This document shows, in pieces, positions 7,715-15,061 of a stretch of 35,175 nucleotides of DNA; the first letter of the stretch is position 1; each line of letters begins with the position of its first letter. The stretch comes from Paulinella micropora (taxonomy: Eukaryota; Cercozoa; Imbricatea; Euglyphida): contig BJOX01000004.1 of NCBI GenBank assembly GCA_009731375.1, positions 986,196 through 1,021,370 on the forward strand. Direction: 5' to 3'. The notes under the pieces are model-generated. The model made no database searches. It was given only the letters and a program-made list of their open reading frames with translations, and was not told the DNA's origin. A program made the translations under genes and the position numbers.

Positions 7715-7760
7715 TTTTCTAAATTCACACTTTCGCTTCGCTTTCGTGTGTTTTAGAAAA
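7715..7760 (-). terminator. Intergenic hairpin B3, before the ATPase gene
   Basis: The arms TTTTCTAAATTCACAC and GTGTGTTTTAGAAAA pair over about 14 bp with one bulged base. The loop contains TTTCGCTTCGCTTTCG. It ends 14 bases from the ATPase start codon, upstream of the AT motif. Confidence 0.5.
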
Positions 7761-7806
7761 TCGTCTTTTTGTGGTATATATCTAACTATTAATTTTTTTT
7801 ACGATG

Positions 7807-7862
7807 TTTGAGAATAAACGGGATATCTGACGAACAGTCAGATTGGGAGTGAAATTCTCAAA
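7807..7862 (-). terminator. Intergenic hairpin A3, just after gene 7865-8227
   Basis: The outer arms TTTGAGAAT and ATTCTCAAA pair over 9 bp. Inside, ATCTGAC and GTCAGAT form a second perfect 7-bp stem. The outer stem differs in sequence from A1 and A2 but occupies the same position, two bases after the stop codon, with the same flanking CGATG and ATATC. Confidence 0.55.
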
Positions 7863-7864
7863 TA

Positions 7865-8227
7865 TCAGCCTAAAAACTCTAGGCATACAACAATTCGCCC
7901 CGCTAAATTTCCTGTGTCAATATTTCCGCTGTCGGTTTCAAGGACTTTAAATGTATATTGTCCGTCAGTCCATCCGACAACACCCAAATTATAACCGAGA
8001 TTTGAAATGTTTGCTGTAGTGCTGTCCGCAAATGTTCCAATAATTCCAATTCTATCCATGTAAAGAATTCTGGTTTTGGTTTCGGTCTGGTCGTTCATAT
8101 AGTGGATAAATTTTACATTCATTTTGGTGGGTGTGAATGACATTTGAATATTTTTATTAAATGTTTTGCTTCCTCCAGCAAAATCATTGCTTAGAAAAAT
8201 AATCTTTTGGTATTTATACTCAGTCAT
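7865..8227 (-). CDS. Small beta-rich protein of unknown function (120 aa)
   Basis: I place the start at ATG 8227 (MTEYKYQK), not at the in-frame ATG at 8263. The 8227 start is preceded by CAGTAATATAACC, the motif shared by other viral genes, and the 8263 start would overlap the divergent gene at 8241. The protein has 120 residues with alternating polar and hydrophobic residues (KIIFLSNDFAGG, MNVKFIHYMNDQ, RIVVCLEFLG), suggesting a compact beta-sandwich. There is no membrane helix or Cys cluster. Its place between the membrane protein and the packaging ATPase suggests a minor virion component, but I recognise no family. Confidence 0.6.
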   Translation of the reverse strand: MTEYKYQKIIFLSNDFAGGSKTFNKNIQMSFTPTKMNVKFIHYMNDQTETKTRILYMDRIGIIGTFADSTTANISNLGYNLGVVGWTDGQYTFKVLETDSGNIDTGNLAGRIVVCLEFLG

Positions 8228-8240
8228 GGTTATATTACTG
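8228..8240. promoter_or_regulatory. 13-bp bidirectional spacer between divergent start codons
   Basis: The sequence GGTTATATTACTG lies between the ATG of the minus-strand gene (8227) and that of the plus-strand gene (8241). Both directions place the AT core against the start codon. A similar 11-bp spacer occurs at 13841-13851. Confidence 0.5.
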
Positions 8241-8510
8241 ATGATAAACTTTTTAATAATCAAAATATTTTCGCTGACTGCCTGCGACTTTTACTCACGG
8301 ATAAGTGAAAAAAAGAATATAAGTTGTGTTTATTGTATTCAAAAAGGTATAGATACTAAATTTAAATGTATTTACAAACCGATGAGTGATTGGTGTGTTA
8401 GTTTTGATGAAGCCATTCCTTTAATGTGCGATATGTTGAATTTTAATGAAAATTCAACATTGGATGCTATGTGGTATAAAATACGTATATACGAGTGTTC
8501 ATTTCTTTGA
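8241..8510 (+). CDS. Small Cys-containing protein of unknown function (89 aa)
   Basis: I start the gene at ATG 8241, immediately after the divergent spacer, giving 89 residues. The N-terminus is hydrophobic (INFLIIKIFSL). The rest looks like real coding sequence: ISCVYCIQKGIDTKFKCIY with a CxxC pair, WCVSFDEAIPLMCDMLNFN, and a WYKIRIYECSFL end. It overlaps the stop of the convergent membrane-protein gene by 12 bases, in keeping with the tight packing elsewhere. The family is unknown; a small zinc-binding or regulatory protein is conceivable. The other reading is that this is non-coding spacer, which the divergent promoter-like spacer argues against. Confidence 0.5.
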   Translation: MINFLIIKIFSLTACDFYSRISEKKNISCVYCIQKGIDTKFKCIYKPMSDWCVSFDEAIPLMCDMLNFNENSTLDAMWYKIRIYECSFL

Positions 8511-8875
8511 AGAAGGCGATGGAAGGCAAATCCCAATCAAAAGTGTTAAAATACCGACATAAGTATTAGCAACCTCACAAGGTAAGTTCTTTTCAGATAG
8601 CCTTACGATACAAAGGGTGATGATGGATATAATGATACCCATTTGAAATAAGTATTTAATAAGTCGGCTGTCTGTCGGTCTGTTTTTCATACAACAGCAC
8701 GACCAGTTATCTTCCAATTCATGCTCTACTTTTTTNNNNNNNNNNCGTGCTCTATTTTTTTTTCCTCAGTCTTTAGTTCTACTTCAAGAACACGAGACTT
8801 TAATTCGGGAGTTAGTTCGCCATCCATGTCCATAATAGGTGGGGGTCTGTGAAGTCTGGTTGTATTATTAGCCAT
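8499..8875 (-). CDS. Two-helix membrane protein, spanning a 10-base assembly gap
   Basis: The gene begins at ATG 8875, inside the last codons of the fibre gene (ATGGCTAA overlap), and reads MANNTTRLHRPPPIMDMDGE, then a Glu/Lys-rich helix (LTPELKSRVLELEVELK). A gap of ten N (8736-8745) follows, then KVEHELEDNWSCCCMKNRP and two hydrophobic stretches, LFQMGIIISIITLCIVRL and TYVGILTLLIGICLP, ending in a Ser/Pro/Lys tail at 8499. The two gap edges encode nearly the same residues (Lys-x-(Ile/Val)-Glu-His), so the contigs probably overlap and the real gene is slightly shorter than drawn. The role is unknown. A virion membrane or host-membrane protein is likely from the two helices and the Cys cluster before the first. 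Confidence 0.6.
8736..8745. other. Assembly gap (10 N)
   Basis: The flanks share about 14 bases (TGCTCTA followed by T-run), so this is probably an unmerged overlap and no sequence may be missing. Confidence 0.9.
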
Positions 8876-11723
8876 TTTCTCTAATTTCTTGTAGTATATT
8901 CATAAGATTTTTATTTTCTTTTTCTAAATTAATCACCCTATCTCGGACATGTCCGAGATTATCTGATAATTGTTGAACCGCTTTAATTAACGGGGCGATA
9001 AACTCAGAATAACCTATGCCATAACCGACATCACCACTATCAACACATTTAACATCTTCTGGATTAATACTTACACCCTTCAATTCGTATTCCGCTCTTT
9101 GCTTTGGACACGGAACCATAATTGTTTCTTTTATAAAACCGCCAAAATCTAGCATATCCATTTCTGTTAGTATTTCTTCTAATTCCTGTGCTATTAAGCC
9201 AGTCCTACATTTCTTTTTGTCGTCAATCATACGATAGCAGACGGGATTTAACTTGTTGATAAAATCTAAGCCTAAGCATTCCTTTATATCTTCTTTTTTT
9301 CTCTTGTCTGAATATTGAATTGGATTAGACAATACCCATAATTGCCCATCGCTTGCTCTTAATGACATTAAAGCAGTATTTGAATTATTCTCCCATATGA
9401 AACCACTCGTTGAAGAACCATGTACTCTAAATCTAATAGAATAAGAAGTTAATCCTCCACCTCCTCCTGCTGGTGCTGTTCCTCCACTTAATGATTTATT
9501 TGCCCAAGACTGGCTCATATAAATCCCCCAGTTTGAATCTCCAATGTCCCATACAAATATTCCTCTCGCATTCGTCCCGTCTGTTTGTCCTTGAATTGCT
9601 ATTTTAGCCCCATTAGTTGATGCTGATGCCGTTGTTAGTGTGCCTGTGTATGTAATTCCCGCATTTGCCGTAATCAATCCTTTTGTCCATAAAGTCCCGT
9701 TTGCCCCGTTTAATGACATTAACAATTGCTCTGCTGAATTTTCCCACACAAAACCCATTGTAGAATCATTAGCAACCCTAAACCGAAAACTATACGAACT
9801 AAAATCATTTCCTGAAACGGCTAAACCATTTGCCAAACTTCTAGTGTTTAGAGCCCCACCAGATGCTGCATAAATTCCCCAACTCGTATTTGTCGTATCC
9901 CATAGAAATATTCCTTTTGCATTTGTTCCGTCTGTTATTCCCTGAACTCCTATTTTCGCTCCACTGGTATTCGTTGCTGATGTTAGTGTGCCTGTATATG
10001 TAATTCCCGCATTTGCCGTTATCAATCCGCTTGCGGTTGCCGTTGTTGTTGATACTCCCGCACTTGCTGTAATTAATCCTTTTGTCCATAAAGTCCCATT
10101 AAGTCCATTCAAAGACATTAACAATTGCTCTGAACCATTTTCCCACACAAAACCAGTATCTGAACCAGCATTACACCTAAATCTCATAGCCCATTGATTG
10201 AAATCATTTCCCGCAACTGCTGAACCACCTGCTAAACTTCTAGTATTCGTTGCTCCTTGATTAGTTGCCATATAAATACCCCATGCCGTAGTATCTGTAT
10301 CATATAAAAATATACCTTGCCCACTTCCTCCATCCACTTTATTTTGGATAGATAATTTACAACCACCATCTGCTGTTAATAGTCCGCTCGCGGTTGCGGT
10401 TGTTGTTGATATACCCGCATTTGCCGTTATCAATCCACTCGCGGTTGCTGTAGTTGTTGATATACCCGCGGTTGAAGTAATTGTTGTTCCCGTTATTGTT
10501 CCTCCATTTGTTATATTGTTTGAATTCATATCTAAGGCACCATAAAACCGCATACCGCCAGCATTGTTAAAACGGACAATGTCAGACGAAGCACTTTTAT
10601 TATCCAAGAGTTTTGAAATATAAAGTCCCGCCCCTTTTACATCAGACGCTACATTCGTAAATACATAACCTCGTTGGTTTGCGGTTCCACTTGTAGCAGT
10701 ATTTAGAGTAAATAAGAAATATTGGTAATCGCCCGTTGTCTGTGAAAAGAATATATCTCCTCCATTTTGGTTTAATATCCTCGCCCCGTTATATGTTATA
10801 TTTCCAGCATTAATGATATCCACATTATTAAAATCGGCTTGGCTTAACAAATTTAGTGCTCTTACATCATTTCTACTTCCATTAAATATTTTAATTCCTG
10901 TTATTGTTTGGTCTCCTGTTAGTTTTACATTTTGTCCGTCCAATGTATCCGCATATCCTTTTGTTGCTCCGTCCGTTGATAATGTCGGAGTTCCAAGGTT
11001 GGCTATTTTGCTACTATTACAATCTAGCCCCGAAGCATTTACCCAACCAACAATCGTCCCGTCAATAATGAAACTTATTTTTTTGGCAGAAATTTCAAAG
11101 TTGTAATATGTTGCAGTTTTCATATCCAAACTAGCAATTGACCCGATATTACTGGTAGAATTGAAAACGATAAATGTTCCTTTTGTTGTCGCATTGATTG
11201 AATTTCCAGTTATTTCAACACCACTGCTATATGTCTTAATTCCTGCTATGGTTTGGTTTCCTGTTAGTTTCACATTTTGCCCGTCTAATGTATCCACATA
11301 ACTTTTATTTGCTCCGTCCGTTGTTGCTGATGGTGTTGCTAAGTTTGTTATTTTGTTGTTATTCAAAGATAGTGTAGTGCCAGATGCGGTCGCTATTACA
11401 TTATCACCAGAATATAACTCTACATACGAGCCCGTTATTTGTATCGGATATCAAGTCGCTGTGGCTGTTTTTTGTGCTGCAATCATTCCTATTTTTGTAT
11501 CAAAGGCTATGCCGATACCGTCAAAAGTAGAAGGATTGGACGAACCACTTACTTCTAAAGTTGATGTAAATTTTTTATTCCCTGCTATGGTTTGGTCTCC
11601 TGTTAGTTTAACCACCGAAGTATCAAGAGTAGAAACATCCACACCATCAACAAGATTGACATTTGTTATGCTTTGGCTTTTCATATCAATACCCGCACTA
11701 GCATTTATTATACTGCTAAATGT
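8868..11723 (-). CDS. Phage-like fibre protein, C-terminal part with S74 intramolecular chaperone
   Basis: This is the downstream part of one long gene whose beginning is at 12973, beyond an 804-base gap. From 11723 the frame is open except for one TGA at 11451-11453. It contains tail-fibre modules of the form KI.NL..P...DGA.K.YVDTLDGQ (two clear copies), several FRFRV...GFVWENS.EQLLMSLNG blocks, and TTATASGLITANAGI repeats. The last 150 residues form a peptidase S74 chaperone: YSDKRKKEDIKECLGLDFI, LNPVCYRM, GLIAQELEEIL and a terminal coiled coil. S74 domains trimerise the fibre and then cut themselves off before the SDxRxK motif. They are common in phage tail fibres and also occur in some eukaryotic and viral proteins. 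The product is presumably a trimeric receptor-binding fibre on the capsid. The TGA means either a broken copy, an error or readthrough. Confidence 0.8.
9310..10460 (-). repeat. Internal tandem modules of the fibre gene
   Basis: Roughly 320-370-base modules recur three to four times. Each encodes an ITANAGI(T/S) linker, a (I/V)QG.TDGTNA.GIF.WD strand pair, a FRFRV/GF(V/I)WEN block and NGTLWTKG. Divergence between modules is low to moderate, so recombination can change fibre length. Confidence 0.6.
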
Positions 11724-12527
11724 NNNNNNNNNNNNNNNNNNNNNNNNNNNNNNNNNNNNNNNNNNNNNNNNNNNNNNNNNNNNNNNNNNNNNNNNNNNNN
11801 NNNNNNNNNNNNNNNNNNNNNNNNNNNNNNNNNNNNNNNNNNNNNNNNNNNNNNNNNNNNNNNNNNNNNNNNNNNNNNNNNNNNNNNNNNNNNNNNNNNN
11901 NNNNNNNNNNNNNNNNNNNNNNNNNNNNNNNNNNNNNNNNNNNNNNNNNNNNNNNNNNNNNNNNNNNNNNNNNNNNNNNNNNNNNNNNNNNNNNNNNNNN
12001 NNNNNNNNNNNNNNNNNNNNNNNNNNNNNNNNNNNNNNNNNNNNNNNNNNNNNNNNNNNNNNNNNNNNNNNNNNNNNNNNNNNNNNNNNNNNNNNNNNNN
12101 NNNNNNNNNNNNNNNNNNNNNNNNNNNNNNNNNNNNNNNNNNNNNNNNNNNNNNNNNNNNNNNNNNNNNNNNNNNNNNNNNNNNNNNNNNNNNNNNNNNN
12201 NNNNNNNNNNNNNNNNNNNNNNNNNNNNNNNNNNNNNNNNNNNNNNNNNNNNNNNNNNNNNNNNNNNNNNNNNNNNNNNNNNNNNNNNNNNNNNNNNNNN
12301 NNNNNNNNNNNNNNNNNNNNNNNNNNNNNNNNNNNNNNNNNNNNNNNNNNNNNNNNNNNNNNNNNNNNNNNNNNNNNNNNNNNNNNNNNNNNNNNNNNNN
12401 NNNNNNNNNNNNNNNNNNNNNNNNNNNNNNNNNNNNNNNNNNNNNNNNNNNNNNNNNNNNNNNNNNNNNNNNNNNNNNNNNNNNNNNNNNNNNNNNNNNN
12501 NNNNNNNNNNNNNNNNNNNNNNNNNNN
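11724..12527. other. Assembly gap (804 N) inside the fibre gene
   Basis: The gene frames on the two sides do not agree across the stated length, so the gap size is probably an estimate. Internal repeats of the fibre gene may have caused the assembly break. Confidence 0.95.
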
Positions 12528-12973
12528 ATTACATCACTTAAAGCATCTATTGATTTAGTTGCTATCCTTGTGTCAAAATCTGTATTAGCCCTTGCTGTGG
12601 TGTAGTATAAGTTAGTTCCTTCGGTTAAGTTGGTTGTGCTCTTTGTTGCTAATTGAGTGTCAAACCTAGCATTAGTATAATATAAATTGGTGCCTTCGGC
12701 TAGGTTAGTGGTTGATTTAGTAGTTAGTCGCACATCAAACCTAACATCAGTATAGTATAGATTAGTGCCGTCTTTTAAGTCCGTCGTTGATTTTAAAGCG
12801 AGCCTTGTATCAAAGCGGTTATCAGTGAAATAAAGATTTACGGGTTCTGCATCTTCTGGCACTCTGTCTGTGTTTAAACCAATAATATTTGTGTTGGTAA
12901 TGTCTAAGTTTTTTATGTCTAGACTATCAACAGCAATTTCTGACAAGCCCAAGAGTGATTTATATTGCGACAT
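12528..12973 (-). CDS. Fibre protein, N-terminal part with NLYYT repeats (3' side lost in gap)
   Basis: The ATG at 12973 is directly preceded by ATTAATATAAT, the common start-proximal motif. After a short head (MSQYKSLLGLSEIAVDSLDI), the sequence consists of four tandem 19-22-residue repeats with the core GTNLYYT(D/N)(A/V)RFD.RLA.KSTT.L, a motif often seen in bacteriophage tail fibres. The frame runs into the gap. Because the same fibre-type architecture continues beyond the gap on the same strand, I take this as the beginning of the gene ending at 8868, which would give a protein above 1,300 residues. The gene is divergent from 13026 with a 52-base AT-rich spacer. Confidence 0.7.
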
Positions 12974-13025
12974 ATTATATTAATAATTATTAAAAAATAC
13001 TAAAATATATTAATCTTAGTATAGA
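12974..13025. promoter_or_regulatory. Divergent AT-rich spacer
   Basis: The 52 bases contain TTAATATAAT directly before the fibre ATG and AATATATTAATC about 12 bases before the plus-strand ATG at 13026. It probably holds both core promoters. Confidence 0.45.
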
Positions 13026-13304
13026 ATGCCGTCCGCAGAAGCAAGTCGTAAGAATTGGGGTAAGGCTGTGGAAAGTATTAAGAGTAAAAAGCAACATAAG
13101 GTTGAAATAGCGAAAGAGAAATTAGCAAAATGTAGAAATGCTTATGTTGGTGATGATGAAGAGATGGAGGAAAAGATAAACCGCATGGCCGAAATGGGTG
13201 TTGCTATGATATCATTAATGGAAAAGACCAAGATGATACACCAGAAGAAAGCAGTGAGAGCGATGAGGAATGTGATTTTACCAACATTATCGCTGAAAAG
13301 ATAG
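13026..13304 (+). CDS. Small charged helical protein, first frame of a possibly frameshifted gene
   Basis: The 92-residue frame begins with ATG 13026. The first 65 residues are a charged, mostly helical sequence (SRKNWGKAVESIKSKKQHKV, EEMEEKINRMAEMGVAM). The last 20-25 codons before the stop look less natural than the -1 frame, which here reads an acidic stretch (DDTPEESSESDEECDF) and runs directly into the next frame at 13310. The -1 frame is open from 13154. A single gene with a frame change somewhere in 13154-13304 is therefore likely. I do not recognise the family; a DNA-binding or virion core protein would suit the charge pattern. Confidence 0.5.
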   Translation: MPSAEASRKNWGKAVESIKSKKQHKVEIAKEKLAKCRNAYVGDDEEMEEKINRMAEMGVAMISLMEKTKMIHQKKAVRAMRNVILPTLSLKR

Positions 13305-13309
13305 CTAAG

Positions 13310-13549
13310 ATGAAAATTAAAAGAGCGAAGGTAGAAACTAAGAGAACAAAGAAAAAGACTATTAAGAAAACAGAGCCTGAGCCTGAGAGTGAAGAAAGTG
13401 AAAGCGAGAGTAGTGAAGAAGAAACACCAAAACCGAAGAAGGGGAAAGGAAAAAAGTCTAGTAGTGTGAGTGTAAAAGTATATAATCAGTCTTCAGGTGC
13501 TAAGAAAGAAAAAAATAATGAAATAGATAGAGTGTTTTTAAAATTTTAA
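13310..13549 (+). CDS. Highly charged Lys/Glu/Ser protein, second frame of the same possible gene
   Basis: The frame from ATG 13310 has 79 residues: a Lys/Arg-rich block (KIKRAKVETKRTKKKTIKK), an acidic Glu/Ser block (SEESESESSEEE), a second Lys block and a short hydrophobic end (IDRVFLKF). Upstream in the same frame a further 50 codons are open, including the acidic segment described for the preceding gene. It may be the C-terminal half of a single charged protein split by a frameshift, or a separate gene starting five bases after the previous stop. The low-complexity charge blocks suggest a nucleic-acid-associated protein. Confidence 0.5.
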   Translation: MKIKRAKVETKRTKKKTIKKTEPEPESEESESESSEEETPKPKKGKGKKSSSVSVKVYNQSSGAKKEKNNEIDRVFLKF

Positions 13550-13551
13550 AT

Positions 13552-13840
13552 TCACCAAAGGAAATGATATGAGTAAAAATTACTATACTCTGGATTATTA
13601 TAAGTTAATTCTCCTTTTGAATTTCGTATTGCTTTTGCTCTTGCTCTATAATTTTTTCTTCTTACTTTATCTAAATGGTCTAAATGTGAATATAGTCCTA
13701 TGCGGTCTTTATAGTGCTGATATTTTAAGTGTCCGAAATGAATTGTCTTACCTTNNNNNNNNNNAGAAATGAATTATCTTACCTTTTGGAGTAATAACCT
13801 TATATTTTTTGTTTTTTACATTCGACTTTGAAAATCTCAT
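13552..13840 (-). CDS. Small conserved viral protein, DUF5754-like, across a 10-base gap
   Basis: The start at ATG 13840 gives MRFSKSNVKNKKYKVITPKG followed by KIIHF. After the gap (13755-13764) the frame continues GKTIHFGHLKYQHYKD, then HLDHLDKVRRKNYRARAKAI and finally NFYSYHFLW with TGA at 13552. The pattern IHFG, then Y-D, R(R)K-x-Y-x-x-R and a C-terminal S-x-x-(F/L)LW is that of a short protein common in nucleocytoplasmic large DNA viruses and their relatives, tentatively DUF5754. The gap edges repeat the same coding (GK-(I/T)-IHF), so the contigs overlap and the true product is about 86 residues. It is convergent with 13549 (two bases apart) and divergent from the integrase (11-bp spacer). 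Its function is unknown. Confidence 0.7.
13755..13764. other. Assembly gap (10 N)
   Basis: The left flank (GAAATGAATTGTCTTACCTT) and right flank (GAAATGAATTATCTTACCTT) match over 20 bases with one difference, so the gap is probably an unmerged overlap between slightly different copies or alleles. Confidence 0.9.
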
Positions 13841-13851
13841 TGATATATAAT
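13841..13851. promoter_or_regulatory. 11-bp bidirectional spacer between divergent start codons
   Basis: TGATATATAAT separates the ATG of the DUF5754-like gene (13840, minus) from the integrase ATG (13852, plus). It is nearly palindromic, so each gene has the AT core immediately before its start codon. Leaders must be extremely short, or transcription starts inside the opposing gene. Confidence 0.55.
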
Positions 13852-14813
13852 ATGGACAATAAACATACTCAGCAAGAACAACAACAAGAACGAAAAGAAA
13901 AACTTGAAGAGGCACTTGAAATACACGACCAATCAAAGCATTCTAAAATATGGAACACAATCATTGCTCCAGAAGAAAAACCATTAAGTCAAGTATTTAT
14001 TGATTTAATTGATATGTCAAAAGTATCAATGAAATCTGGAAATGCTCATAACAATTTTGGGTTAGTTGCTATTGATGTTTATAGTCGTCGTGGATGGATT
14101 GAACCAATAAAACAAAAAACAACTGGCTATGTCTTAGAAGGATTGAAGAAAATTTTTACAAAAGAATTACCTGAAAGAATTACATCTGATAGCGGTGGTG
14201 AGTTTAAAGGACAAGTGGGTGAGTATTTTAGACAAAATAATATTGAACATAGGGCAGTCCAAGTAGGAGACCACAGAACAATGGGGATAATTGATAAATT
14301 TATCAGAACAATACGAAATGAATTAAATTTATTATGGGAGGTTAATGATAATTTTTCTTGGGTGCCTTACATTCATGAACTTGTAAATATTTATAATCAT
14401 ACTTATCATACTGGCATAAATGCTGTCCCTATGAAAGGAATACACAGGAAATATATAGAAATCCCTTAATAAATGAGTTTCCTAAAGATACAAGAGTAAG
14501 AAAGGAACTTGAGTGGATTATTTTTTCAAAAGGTGATAAGCAGTATTCAAAAACTATTTATAAAGTAAAAGGACGAAAAGGTTTCAAGGTTATACTCAGT
14601 GAAGAGGACTTAGTAAGACCTCAGGAGTTATTAAAAACAAATCTTAGAGAACAACCAGAAGAGAATAAAGAAAAAACTCAACTAGCTGATAAAGTTAAGG
14701 AAGCAACAAAAGAAAAAAAGAATGTAAATTTGTTAAAGTCGTTAGACATAAAGCCTGAGAATATCCGCTCTAGTTCAAGAATAAAGAAAAAGAAAGAAGT
14801 ATTTGACCTTTAA
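13852..14813 (+). CDS. INT: Retroviral-type (rve) integrase of Polinton/PLV kind, frameshifted near the C-terminus
   Basis: I start at ATG 13852, right after the divergent spacer. The first frame runs to a stop at 14467-14469. The core fold is clear: first catalytic Asp in VFIDLIDMS, then GLVAIDVYSRRGWIEPIK, second Asp in ITSDSGGEF, and MGIIDKFIRTIRNEL where the third acidic residue is expected. That third position is Asp, not Glu, with 34 residues between it and the second Asp. No N-terminal HHCC zinc motif is seen. From 14397 the frame shifted by -1 is open to TAA 14813 and encodes a plausible continuation: INEFPKDTRVRKELEW, then FSKGDKQYSKTIYKVKGRKG, an SH3- or chromodomain-like tail, and a Lys-rich end. 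The enzyme would insert the element into host DNA. A frame change in 14397-14469 probably inactivates this copy unless it is a sequencing error. Confidence 0.85.
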
Positions 14814-15061
14814 CGATGCACGCACGAACATGCATCATCCATCCTTCTACACCTATTACATCTTTCTACTTCAGCATTTATCTGTCTCAGTAGTCTTATC
14901 ATCGTATGTGGATTAATATTATCTAATATATCATCAGAAATTCTTCTGGATATTCTTGGTAGGTTATATCTCATATGAGAATATACGCAACTGAAACTAC
15001 AAAAATTTATACTATCAATAATAATGTTAGATATGGGACATCTGCAGTACTGGCAAGGCAT
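14810..15061 (-). CDS. Small zinc-finger-like protein (83 aa)
   Basis: The ATG at 15061 is preceded by CTAATATAATCA on the coding strand. The N-terminus reads MPCQYCRCPIS followed by FCSFSCVYSHM, a CxxC ... FCSxxC pattern like FCS/MYM-type zinc ribbons. The C-terminus has a second cluster (CNRCRRMDDACSC). The stretch between is Arg- and Ile-rich (NLPRISRRISDDILDNI) and probably helical. Its stop codon overlaps that of the convergent integrase. Small zinc proteins of this type often bind nucleic acid or host regulators; no closer role can be given. It is the last viral gene visible before the non-coding end region. Confidence 0.6.
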   Translation of the reverse strand: MPCQYCRCPISNIIIDSINFCSFSCVYSHMRYNLPRISRRISDDILDNINPHTMIRLLRQINAEVERCNRCRRMDDACSCVHR

